Positions 1 through 5,675 of a stretch of DNA of 8,214 bases are shown in pieces; position 1 is the stretch's first letter, and every line of letters begins with the position of its first letter. The notes beneath the pieces are model-generated. The model searched no databases and was not told the origin of the DNA. It saw only the letters and a list, made by a program, of their open reading frames with translations. Position numbers and translations under genes: made by a program. Source of the stretch: Alphaproteobacteria bacterium (GTDB lineage Bacteria > Pseudomonadota > Alphaproteobacteria > UBA8366 > GCA-2717185); NCBI GenBank assembly GCA_016764135.1, contig JAESSL010000114.1, positions 1 through 8,214 of the forward strand, written 5' to 3'.

Positions 1-58
1 AGAATCAGCGTAAGGGACCGGCGCAAGCCAGAATGATCTGACCATGCAAGTGGCGACA

Positions 59-637
59 ATGACCAATACTCTCGACTCAGATAAGCGCGTTTGCTTAGGC
101 GTGATAACCGGATCGCATGGCGTTCGCGGTCAAGTGCGCGTGAAAAGCTTTGCGGCTGAGCCGAAGGACGTTGTCGCTTATGGTCCGTTGAGCGACGAGT
201 CAGGCGCGCGAGCGTATGAGTTGACGCTGACGGGGACGGCCAAAGGCGTGCTGTTGGCGCGCATCGCAGGCGTCCAGGATCGCGATGAGGCCGACGCCTT
301 GCGAGGGGTCGAGCTTTGGGTCGATCGTTCAAAATTACCGAACGCCGATGATGGCGAGTTTTATCATGCTGACCTGATCGGCCTTCCTGCTGTCCATCTG
401 GATGGCGCGCCGTTTGGGACAGTGCTTGCGCTGCATGATTTTGGCGCCGGTGAAATGATTGAGTTCGACCTGGAGAGCGGCGGCACTGCTATTTTGCCGT
501 TCACCCATGACGCGATTCCGGAAATCAGCGCTGAACGTCTGGTTGTTGTAACGCCGCAAACAGTTGACGCGGTTGCTGAAAAAACTGATGCGCAAGACGC
601 GTCCGGAAAAGACCAATCCGGGAGCGACGCCGCATGA
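59..637 (+). CDS. rimM: Ribosome maturation factor RimM
   Basis: RimM is a cytoplasmic assembly factor that binds ribosomal protein S19 and helps mature the head of the 30S subunit and its 16S rRNA. Seen: the N-terminal RimM beta-barrel opens with VCLGVITGSHGVRGQVRVKS, and the linker to the C-terminal PRC-barrel has GEFYHADLIG, the family's usual [E/Y]YxxDLIG-type motif. The barrel then runs through GTVLALHDFGAGE to LPFTHDAIPEI. A hydrophilic tail of about 25 residues (D, A, S, K, Q) follows the barrel and makes the protein slightly longer than the usual 170-180 residues. Start: ATG at 59 is preferred, giving 192 residues, because AAGTGG sits 5 bases upstream; an in-frame ATG at 44 would add five residues but has no visible Shine-Dalgarno. 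The stop overlaps the trmD start (ATGA), so the two genes are probably translationally coupled. Identity is very secure; the start is moderately so. Confidence 0.96.
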   Translation: MTNTLDSDKRVCLGVITGSHGVRGQVRVKSFAAEPKDVVAYGPLSDESGARAYELTLTGTAKGVLLARIAGVQDRDEADALRGVELWVDRSKLPNADDGEFYHADLIGLPAVHLDGAPFGTVLALHDFGAGEMIEFDLESGGTAILPFTHDAIPEISAERLVVVTPQTVDAVAEKTDAQDASGKDQSGSDAA

Positions 638-1359
638 GCGCCTGGACAGCAACCGTCCTGACGATTTTCCCGGATATGTTTCCCGGATCGCTGGGTCAGT
701 CCCTGGCGGGACGGGCGCTGGATCAGGGGTTGTGGAACGTCAGGCCTGTCGATATCCGTCAATTCGCTAGCGACAAGCATCATACGGTTGATGATGCGCC
801 GTTTGGCGGCGGTCCCGGCATGGTCATGCGTCCCGACGTGCTTGACGCCGCCATTAATGCGACGGCGGACCAGGCGGGACCTTTGATCTATCTGAGCCCC
901 CGGGGCCGACCATTTGATCAGGCGATGGCCGCCCGTTTTGCCGCGGGGCCGGGATTGACGATGATCTGCGGCCGGTTTGAAGGCATCGACGAACGGGTGA
1001 TTGAAGCCCGCGCGACTGACGCCAGACCGATAGAGGAAGTCAGCCTTGGCGATTTCATTCTCTCGGGGGGCGAGCCCGCCGCTCTTGTTGTGCTCGACGC
1101 TTGCGTGCGTTTGCTCGACGGAGTGATGGGATCAGTTGAGTCTCTCTCAGAAGAAAGTTTTTCCGGCGATTTGCTGGAATACCCACACTATGCACGGCCC
1201 GCCGTCTGGCGTGGCCGCGCTGCGCCCGAGATTTTATTGTCGGGGCATCACGAAAACATCAACGCCTGGCGACACGATCAGGCTGAACGCATTACGCGCG
1301 AACGACGTCCCGATCTTTGGGCGCGTCATGTTCGCAACATCAAGGAAGCGAGGACTTAG
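634..1359 (+). CDS. trmD: tRNA (guanine-N1-)-methyltransferase TrmD
   Basis: TrmD transfers a methyl group from S-adenosylmethionine to N1 of G37 in tRNAs, which prevents +1 frameshifting; it works as a cytoplasmic dimer. Seen in its 241 residues: TVDDAPFGGGPGMVM (51-65), YLSPRGRPFDQ (86-96), the AdoMet-binding trefoil-knot segments ICGRFEGIDERVIE (111-124) and SLGDFILSGGEPAA (137-150), then LLEYPHYARPAVW (180-192) and the C-terminal LLSGHHENINAWR. Arg159 aligns by eye with catalytic Arg154 of E. coli. The position of the catalytic Asp169 is occupied by Glu174 in SEESF. Length is close to the usual 230-255. The gene overlaps rimM by four bases and ends three bases before rplS, as in the conserved rpsP-rimM-trmD-rplS ribosomal operon. 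Identity is certain from these motifs. Confidence 0.98.
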   Translation: MSAWTATVLTIFPDMFPGSLGQSLAGRALDQGLWNVRPVDIRQFASDKHHTVDDAPFGGGPGMVMRPDVLDAAINATADQAGPLIYLSPRGRPFDQAMAARFAAGPGLTMICGRFEGIDERVIEARATDARPIEEVSLGDFILSGGEPAALVVLDACVRLLDGVMGSVESLSEESFSGDLLEYPHYARPAVWRGRAAPEILLSGHHENINAWRHDQAERITRERRPDLWARHVRNIKEART

Positions 1360-1362
1360 ATT

Positions 1363-1746
1363 ATGAATATTGTTGAACAGCTCGAAGCCGAACAGGTTGA
1401 AAAACTGTCGTCGGAACGCCCCATTCCCAAATTCCAGGCGGGCGATACGCTACGGGTAAACGTGAAGGTTGTTGAAGGAACCCGTGAGCGGATCCAGGCT
1501 TTTGAAGGCCTCTGCATCGCCCGCAAAAACGGCGGCCTGAACAGTGCTTTCACCGTGCGCAAAATCAGCTATGGCGAAGGTGTGGAACGTATCTTCCCGC
1601 TGTACAGCCCGCGGATCGATTCCATTGAAGTCGTGCGTCGCGGCGTCGTCCGGCGCGCAAAATTGTATTACCTGCGCGGTCTTCGCGGCAAATCGGCGCG
1701 CATCGCCGAGCGTGTCACGCATCGCAAGACAGACCCTAAAAGCTAG
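1363..1746 (+). CDS. rplS: 50S ribosomal protein L19
   Basis: L19 sits at the 30S-50S interface and contributes to the intersubunit bridges. Seen in 127 residues: the N-terminal helix MNIVEQLEAEQVEKL, then FQAGDTLRVNVKVVEGTRER, the beta-rich core IQAFEGLCIARKNGG, SAFTVRKISYGEGVERIFPL, YSPRIDSIEVVRRG and RAKLYYLRGLRGKSARI. These match the family almost end to end. It is about 12 residues longer than the E. coli protein, with a basic tail (ERVTHRKTDPKS). The ATG lies only 3 bases after the trmD stop, and the purine-rich AAGGAAGCGAGG at the end of trmD supplies the ribosome-binding site. No convincing intrinsic terminator follows, so read-through into leuC is possible. Confidence 0.98.
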   Translation: MNIVEQLEAEQVEKLSSERPIPKFQAGDTLRVNVKVVEGTRERIQAFEGLCIARKNGGLNSAFTVRKISYGEGVERIFPLYSPRIDSIEVVRRGVVRRAKLYYLRGLRGKSARIAERVTHRKTDPKS

Positions 1747-1792
1747 GCTGTTTCGCGTTTAATCGGTCGCAAGTTTGTGTGACGGCGGGCAA

Positions 1793-1840
1793 TCTAGAAA
1801 CGCCAAAGTCTAGAGACTCCAAAGTCTAGAGGCTATTGAG
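1793..1840 (+). repeat. 16-bp imperfect tandem repeat in the rplS-leuC spacer
   Basis: Three head-to-tail 16-base units start at 1793, 1809 and 1825, each opening with TCTAGA. The first two are TCTAGAAACGCCAAAG and TCTAGAGACTCCAAAG (14 of 16 identical). The third, TCTAGAGGCTATTGAG, keeps 11 of 16 and runs into the leuC Shine-Dalgarno. Sixteen is not a multiple of three and there is no reading frame across the array. The repeat is non-coding leader sequence in the leuC transcript if rplS and leuC are co-transcribed. Confidence 0.85.
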
Positions 1841-1846
1841 AGGAAG
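1838..1846 (+). promoter_or_regulatory. Ribosome-binding site that sets the leuC start
   Basis: GAGAGGAAG lies 4 bases before the ATG at 1851, with its AGG core 7 bases away. It decides against an in-frame TTG at 1836 that would add five residues and that overlaps this site. Confidence 0.8.
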
Positions 1847-1850
1847 TACG

Positions 1851-3257
1851 ATGTCGAAACCCCGTACGCTATATGACAAGATCTGGGACAGCCATCTGGT
1901 TAACGTTCAGGACGATGGCACCTGCCTGATCTATATTGATCGTCATCTGGTGCATGAGGTGACGACGCCGCAAGCGTTTGAAGGGCTCCGCGCCAGCGGC
2001 CGCACCGTACGCCGACTCGACGCCACCCTCGCCGTCATCGACCACAATATTGCGACCGATCATAGCGAAGAGATTGAGGAAGATTCCAAGCTGCAGATTG
2101 ATACCCTGCGCGCAAATTGCGCAGAGTTTGGCGTGGAATTGTTCGAGGTCGATGATCCGCGAAACGGCATCGTGCATATCATCGGGCCGGAACAGGGGTT
2201 CACCTTGCCGGGCAATACGATTGTTTGCGGCGATAGCCATACCGCGACCCATGGCGCCTTTGGCGCGTTGGCGTTCGGCATTGGTACGTCAGAAGTTGAA
2301 CATGTTCTGGCGACGCAAACCCTGTTGCAACAACCGTCCAAAAACATGCGCATCACCGTCAATGGCGAGTTGCCGTTTGGCTGCTCGGCCAAGGATTTGA
2401 TTTTGGCGTTGATCGCGAAAATTGGCACGGCCGGCGGCACGGGGCATGTCATTGAATATGCAGGCCCTGCAATTCGGGCGTTATCCATGGAAGGGCGCAT
2501 GACGGTCAGCAACATGACCATCGAGGGCGGCGCTCGCGCCGGAATGGTCGCGCCGGACCAAACGACTTTTGATTATCTCATGGGCCGTCCCATGTCGCCC
2601 AAGGGCGCGGCGTGGGAACAGGCAGTGTCCTACTGGAAAACCCTGCCGTCGGATGAGGGCGCGATCTATGACAAGGAAATCGTCATGGATATTTCGGAAA
2701 TTGATCCGCAAGTGACCTGGGGCACCAGCCCGGAGAACGTTGCGCCAATTACCGGAAAAGTACCGGATCCGAAGGACGCCGAAACCGAAGTGCAGCGCGA
2801 GAGCATGCAGCGGGCGCTCGATTATATGGGCTTGGTCGCGGGCACAAATATGTCGGATGTTGAAATCGACACAATTTTTGTTGGCGCCTGCACCAATGGG
2901 CGGATCGAGGATATTCGCGCGGTTGCGGAAGTCGCCAAGGGACGCAAGGTCGCCGATGGCGTGCGGACGCTGATCGTGCCGGGCTCCGGTCTGGTCAAGG
3001 AGCAGGCTGAAGAAGAGGGCCTCGACAAAATTCTGATAGAGGCTGGCTTCGATTGGCGTGAGCCGGGATGCTCCATGTGTCTTGCGATGAACACGGACCG
3101 TCTGAAGGCGGGCGAACGGTGCGCATCCACATCGAACCGGAATTTTGAAGGTCGGCAGGGCCGTGGAGGGCGCACGCATTTGCTGAGCCCCGCCATGGCC
3201 GCCGCCGCTGCGATCACGGGCAAACTGACCGACGTTCGCGAGCTGATGAACGAATAG
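1851..3257 (+). CDS. leuC: 3-isopropylmalate dehydratase large subunit LeuC
   Basis: LeuC, with LeuD, isomerises 2-isopropylmalate to 3-isopropylmalate in leucine synthesis through a [4Fe-4S]-dependent aconitase-type mechanism in the cytoplasm. Seen in 468 residues: TLYDKIWDSHLV at the N terminus, DHNIATD (64-70), GDSHTATHGAFGALAFGIGT (127-146), GGTGHVIEYAG (195-205), MTIEGGARAGMVAPDQTTF (222-240) and the cluster ligands Cys347 in GACTNGR plus Cys407 and Cys410 in GCSMC. The C-terminal NRNFEGRQGRGGRTHLLSP (429-447) is the substrate-binding signature. Length and cysteine positions match E. coli LeuC. The ATG at 1851 is used because it has a strong ribosome-binding site; a longer TTG-start form is unlikely. 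The 135-base spacer to leuD holds a hairpin and a 23-bp repeat. Identity is secure; the LeuC rather than aconitase assignment follows from length and the leuD/leuB neighbours. Confidence 0.98.
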   Translation: MSKPRTLYDKIWDSHLVNVQDDGTCLIYIDRHLVHEVTTPQAFEGLRASGRTVRRLDATLAVIDHNIATDHSEEIEEDSKLQIDTLRANCAEFGVELFEVDDPRNGIVHIIGPEQGFTLPGNTIVCGDSHTATHGAFGALAFGIGTSEVEHVLATQTLLQQPSKNMRITVNGELPFGCSAKDLILALIAKIGTAGGTGHVIEYAGPAIRALSMEGRMTVSNMTIEGGARAGMVAPDQTTFDYLMGRPMSPKGAAWEQAVSYWKTLPSDEGAIYDKEIVMDISEIDPQVTWGTSPENVAPITGKVPDPKDAETEVQRESMQRALDYMGLVAGTNMSDVEIDTIFVGACTNGRIEDIRAVAEVAKGRKVADGVRTLIVPGSGLVKEQAEEEGLDKILIEAGFDWREPGCSMCLAMNTDRLKAGERCASTSNRNFEGRQGRGGRTHLLSPAMAAAAAITGKLTDVRELMNE

Positions 3258-3267
3258 AGAGATGCGG

Positions 3268-3286
3268 GCGGGGCGCTGCGCCCTGC
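3268..3286 (+). other. GC-rich stem-loop just after leuC
   Basis: The sequence GGGCG-CTG-CGCCC (3271-3283) is a perfect 5-bp stem with a three-base loop. It extends outward to 3268-3286 with one G-U pair. It lies 10 bases past the leuC stop and has no immediate T run, although GCGTTTT occurs a few bases later at 3291-3297. It may stabilise or attenuate the leuC message; it is not a standard intrinsic terminator. Confidence 0.5.
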
Positions 3287-3373
3287 GACCGCGTTTTAAC
3301 CGGACCTGTGATCGCGTCTCAACCGGACTCACGATCACGTATCACCCGGACCTGCGATCGCGTCACAATCGGA
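3282..3373 (+). repeat. 23-bp imperfect tandem repeat in the leuC-leuD spacer
   Basis: Three full 23-base units begin at 3298, 3321 and 3344, with core ACCGGACCTGCGATCGCGT. Units 1 and 3 agree at 20 of 23 positions, and units 1 and 2 at 17 of 23. A partial copy precedes them (3282-3297, 12 of 16 matches) and another follows (3367-3373, 6 of 7). The period is exact and the array fills most of the spacer, ending about 20 bases before leuD. GTGATCG (3308-3314) in unit 1 and CGATCAC (3332-3338) in unit 2 are perfect inverted copies, so a hairpin can form within the array. Confidence 0.88.
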
Positions 3374-3392
3374 ATAGTGAGGGAATAGGCTG

Positions 3393-4034
3393 ATGGAAAA
3401 GTTTGACAAATTAACGGGCGTTGCGGCGCCGTTGGACATGGTCAACATCGACACCGACAAAATTATTCCGAAGCTGCACTTGCGGACGATTAAACGTACA
3501 GGGCTTGGCAAGGTTCTGTTCGATGAAATGCGCTTCAATGAAGATGGCACCGAAAAGCCCGAATTTATCCTGAATCAGGAACCCTATCGCGCCGCCAAGA
3601 TCATCGTGGCCGGCGATAATTTCGGGTGTGGGTCGTCGCGCGAACATGCGCCCTGGGCGCTGTTGGACTTTGGCGTTCGTTGTGTGATCTCGACGAATTT
3701 CGCCGATATTTTCTACAACAATTGTTTCAAGAACGGCATTTTGCCGATCCGGGTTACGAAGGACGAACTCGACGCCCTGATGGCCGATGCAAAGGATAAG
3801 GAAAATCCCGAGCTGACCGTTGATCTGGAAGACATGGTGATCCGGCGCCCGAATGGCGGCGTCGTCAAATTCGAAGTTGATGAATTTCGGCGGGAGTGCT
3901 TGTTGGGCGGTCTCGACGATATTGGTCTGACGATGCAAAAAGAAGAAAGCATCGGCGATTATGAATCGAAGCTGAAATTGTCGCAGCCGTGGCTTTTTCG
4001 GGACACCGCGCCTAGCGAAAAATCAATTTCGTAG
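3393..4034 (+). CDS. leuD: 3-isopropylmalate dehydratase small subunit LeuD
   Basis: LeuD is the swivel-domain partner of LeuC in isopropylmalate isomerase. Seen in 213 residues: MEKFDKLTGVAAPLDMVNID with the DTDKIIPK segment (20-27), the hallmark GDNFGCGSSREHAPWALLDF (74-93), VISTNFADIFYNNCFKNGILP (98-118) and the C-terminal GGLDDIGLT (172-180). It is about 12 residues longer than E. coli LeuD because of a polar tail ending SEKSIS. The start has GAGGGA 8 bases upstream. It lies 135 bases after leuC, an unusually long gap for two subunits of one enzyme, and 54 bases before leuB, all on the same strand. No Shine-Dalgarno overlap or coupling with leuC is possible at that distance, so translation initiates independently. 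Confidence 0.98.
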   Translation: MEKFDKLTGVAAPLDMVNIDTDKIIPKLHLRTIKRTGLGKVLFDEMRFNEDGTEKPEFILNQEPYRAAKIIVAGDNFGCGSSREHAPWALLDFGVRCVISTNFADIFYNNCFKNGILPIRVTKDELDALMADAKDKENPELTVDLEDMVIRRPNGGVVKFEVDEFRRECLLGGLDDIGLTMQKEESIGDYESKLKLSQPWLFRDTAPSEKSIS

Positions 4035-4088
4035 AATTCCGGCGTTCCCTGATATCTCTCGCACAACAAAATTACGATAGGAGCTGAC

Positions 4089-5201
4089 ATGACAGCCAAT
4101 AAATCGCTGCTCATCTTACCGGGCGACGGCATTGGGCCAGAAGTTATGGGTCAGGTTAAGCGGGTCGTTAATTGGTTCGATCGCCGACGTTCGGTGACGT
4201 TCGATATCACGGAAGGTCTGGTCGGCGGCGCCGCGTATGATGCGCATGGCGCGCCGCTGAGCGACGAAACCCTGGCCGATGCGATGGCTGCTGACGCTGT
4301 CCTGTTTGGCTCTGTTGGCGGACCGCAATACGACGATGCGCCGCGCGAGTTGCGCCCGGAAATGGGGCTGCTCCGCCTGCGCAAGGAAATGGACCTGTAT
4401 GCAAATTTGCGCCCCGCGATTGTGTTCGACGCGCTTGTTGATGCCTCGACCTTGCGGGAAGAAGTGGTGCGCGGCCTGGATCTGTTGATCGTCCGAGAAT
4501 CCACCAGTGGCGTATATTTTGGTCAACCACGCGGCGTGGAGACTCTGCCGGACGGACGCCGCCGCGCTTTTGACACGCAGGAATACACGGATGACGAAAT
4601 TCGTCGTGTCGCCGCCCTCGCTTTCGAATTGGCGCGCCAGCGCGGCAATCGCGTGACGTCGGTGGAAAAAGCGAATGTCATGGAGACGGGCCTTTTCTGG
4701 CGCGAAGTCGTTACGGAATTACACGCTGAATCCTATTCCGATGTTGGGTTGGAGCACATGTATGCAGATAATTGCGCCATGCAACTGGTGCGAAATCCCA
4801 AACAATTCGACGTCATTGTAACGGATAATCTGTTCGGCGATATTCTGTCGGATTGTGCGGCGATGTTGACGGGGTCGCTCGGCATGTTGCCATCCGCCAC
4901 CTTGGGCGCGGCGGATGAAAGCGGCCGACGGCGCGCGTTGTACGAGCCGGTGCACGGTAGCGCTCCAGACATTGCGGGTCAGGATAAGGCGAATCCTATC
5001 GCCTGTATGCTGAGTTTCGCCATGCTGCTGCGATATTCCTTTGGCATGGACGAAGATGCGTTGTTGGTTGAAAACGCGGTTCGGAATGTTCTGGGCACCG
5101 GCGTTCGCACCGATGACATTATGTCCAAGGGCGCCGCACGGGTGTCGACATCGGTTATGGGCGATGCGATTTTGCGCGAGTTGGATAAAACTGCGGCCTA
5201 G
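4089..5201 (+). CDS. leuB: 3-isopropylmalate dehydrogenase LeuB
   Basis: LeuB oxidises and decarboxylates 3-isopropylmalate with NAD+ to 2-ketoisocaproate, in the cytoplasm as a dimer. Seen in 370 residues: LILPGDGIGPEV (8-19); the leucine-pathway-specific LLRLRKEMDLYANLRP (94-109) with substrate arginines Arg98 and Arg108; Arg136 in VRESTSGVYFG with Tyr143; Lys194 in VEKANV; metal ligands Asp227 (YADN), Asp251 and Asp255 (FGDILSD); and the NAD loop EPVHGSAPDIAGQDKANP (286-303). The motif around 94-109 separates it from isocitrate and tartrate dehydrogenases. AGGAG sits 5 bases before the ATG. The stop codon TAG overlaps the start of a 14-bp repeat, and an in-frame second TAG follows at 5241. 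Length is typical (E. coli 363). Confidence 0.98.
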   Translation: MTANKSLLILPGDGIGPEVMGQVKRVVNWFDRRRSVTFDITEGLVGGAAYDAHGAPLSDETLADAMAADAVLFGSVGGPQYDDAPRELRPEMGLLRLRKEMDLYANLRPAIVFDALVDASTLREEVVRGLDLLIVRESTSGVYFGQPRGVETLPDGRRRAFDTQEYTDDEIRRVAALAFELARQRGNRVTSVEKANVMETGLFWREVVTELHAESYSDVGLEHMYADNCAMQLVRNPKQFDVIVTDNLFGDILSDCAAMLTGSLGMLPSATLGAADESGRRRALYEPVHGSAPDIAGQDKANPIACMLSFAMLLRYSFGMDEDALLVENAVRNVLGTGVRTDDIMSKGAARVSTSVMGDAILRELDKTAA

Positions 5202-5256
5202 GTATCGAGCTCTCGGTATCAGGGTCTAGGTATCGGGGTTTAGGTTTGGAGGCCTT
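5201..5256 (+). repeat. 14-bp degenerating tandem repeat after leuB
   Basis: Units of 14 bases start at 5201, 5215, 5229 and 5243: GGTATCGAGCTCTC, GGTATCAGGGTCTA, GGTATCGGGGTTTA and GGTTTGGAGGCCTT. The first three share GGTATC exactly; units 2 and 3 agree at 12 of 14 positions, and unit 4 is decayed (8 of 14 with unit 3). The first unit begins at the last base of the leuB stop codon, and TAGGT recurs at 5199, 5227 and 5241. Confidence 0.8.
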
Positions 5257-5318
5257 GGGATTTTGAGGCAGTCTTGATTCCCAACGGTGGACGGCTTAGG
5301 TTGAAATCATGGATATTC

Positions 5319-5323
5319 GGGAG
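5319..5323 (+). promoter_or_regulatory. Ribosome-binding site for the small secreted protein
   Basis: GGGAG stands 7 bases before the ATG at 5331 and selects it over an in-frame TTG at 5274. The ATG choice also places a basic residue pair and a hydrophobic core as expected for a signal peptide. Confidence 0.65.
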
Positions 5324-5330
5324 ACTATCG

Positions 5331-5546
5331 ATGGGTAATTACACGTTGCGTAGATTGAGCTTGGCATCGTTGGCCGTGGCCGCTTTTGCGGTCGCGACGC
5401 CGGCGTTCGCCGAATGTTCGGGATATACGAAAGCCAAGACGCAATCGATTACGAAACCGCTAACGACAACCGATAGCGGTGTAATAACGCCGATTGGAAC
5501 GAAAGCTGCCGGCCCAAAAATTACCGGAGCTAAAACCACCGGATAG
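5331..5546 (+). CDS. Small predicted secreted Thr/Lys-rich protein, function unknown
   Basis: I do not recognise this 71-residue protein. It has a textbook Sec signal peptide: MGNYTLRRL supplies the basic N region, residues 9-22 form an Ala/Leu/Val core, and TPAFA at 23-27 gives an AxA cleavage site before Glu28. The predicted mature chain of 44 residues starts ECSGY, has a single cysteine, and is low-complexity: 11 threonines, 6 lysines, only two acidic residues, and recurring Gly/Pro/Ile-Thr segments such as ITKPL, ITPIG and KITG. The lone Cys is not in a lipobox: it is preceded by Glu28 and the AFA cleavage site. The gene follows leuB by 129 bases and is closed by an intrinsic terminator, so it is either the last gene of the leu transcript or a monocistronic gene. 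A weak TTGATT/TAGGTT pair with 17-base spacing lies at 5274-5302. Coding status rests on the signal peptide, ribosome-binding site and terminator. Confidence 0.72.
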   Translation: MGNYTLRRLSLASLAVAAFAVATPAFAECSGYTKAKTQSITKPLTTTDSGVITPIGTKAAGPKITGAKTTG

Positions 5547-5579
5547 ATAGTCCCCTCCAAAAGTCTGAATTGTCTGACG

Positions 5580-5608
5580 GACGAGGGGGAAACTCCTCGT
5601 CTTTTTTT
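5580..5608 (+). terminator. Rho-independent terminator after the small secreted gene
   Basis: GACGAGG (5580-5586) pairs perfectly with CCTCGTC (5595-5601) around an 8-base loop, and seven T residues follow immediately (5602-5608). It lies 33 bases after the small gene's stop and about 70 bases before asd, so it should end the upstream transcript and leave asd to its own promoter. Confidence 0.88.
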
Positions 5609-5662
5609 GTTTGTGCCGCATGTTTCGCCAAAGGGCGCCGCAGCGGGTGTTTAATCGGAATT

Positions 5663-5667
5663 GGAAG
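5663..5667 (+). promoter_or_regulatory. Ribosome-binding site that sets the asd start
   Basis: GGAAG is 8 bases before the ATG at 5676. It overlaps an in-frame TTG at 5661, which makes that longer start unlikely; homologues also begin close to the GATGNVG dinucleotide-binding loop. Confidence 0.65.
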
Positions 5668-5675
5668 CTAAGGTT

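Noticed and set aside
1..43. Tail of an upstream rpsP gene
   Set aside because: rpsP is expected upstream of rimM, but the short frames ending at 34-36 and 39-41 do not resemble an S16 C terminus, so no call is made.
1747..1850. Leucine leader peptide or attenuator before leuC
   Set aside because: No ATG-led short frame with a run of leucine codons is present, and no terminator/antiterminator pair is visible in the spacer.
1836..1850. TTG start extending LeuC by five residues
   Set aside because: The TTG overlaps the strong ribosome-binding site for ATG 1851, and LeuC from 1851 has the standard length with cluster cysteines at 347, 407 and 410.
2481..3338. Long minus-strand open frame (285 codons) opposite leuC
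   Set aside because: It is the antisense shadow of leuC, whose cluster cysteines and substrate motifs are intact. The antisense translation shows no recognisable motif.
3351..3361. GCGATCGC palindrome resembling cyanobacterial HIP1
   Set aside because: It occurs once, inside one repeat unit; the other units carry diverged versions, so it is a by-product of the repeat and not a HIP1 signature.
3282..3373. CRISPR-like array
   Set aside because: The 23-bp units are directly head-to-tail with no unique spacers, and no cas genes are nearby.
5274..5302. Promoter TTGATT-17-TAGGTT before the small secreted gene
   Set aside because: Only 4 of 6 and 3 of 6 bases match the sigma-70 consensus, which is too weak to annotate as a feature.
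1757..5658. Ten-base match GTTTAATCGG shared by the rplS-leuC spacer (1757-1766) and the asd upstream region (5649-5658)
   Set aside because: Chance matches of ten bases are expected many times in a window of this size, and no dyad or promoter spacing supports a shared site.
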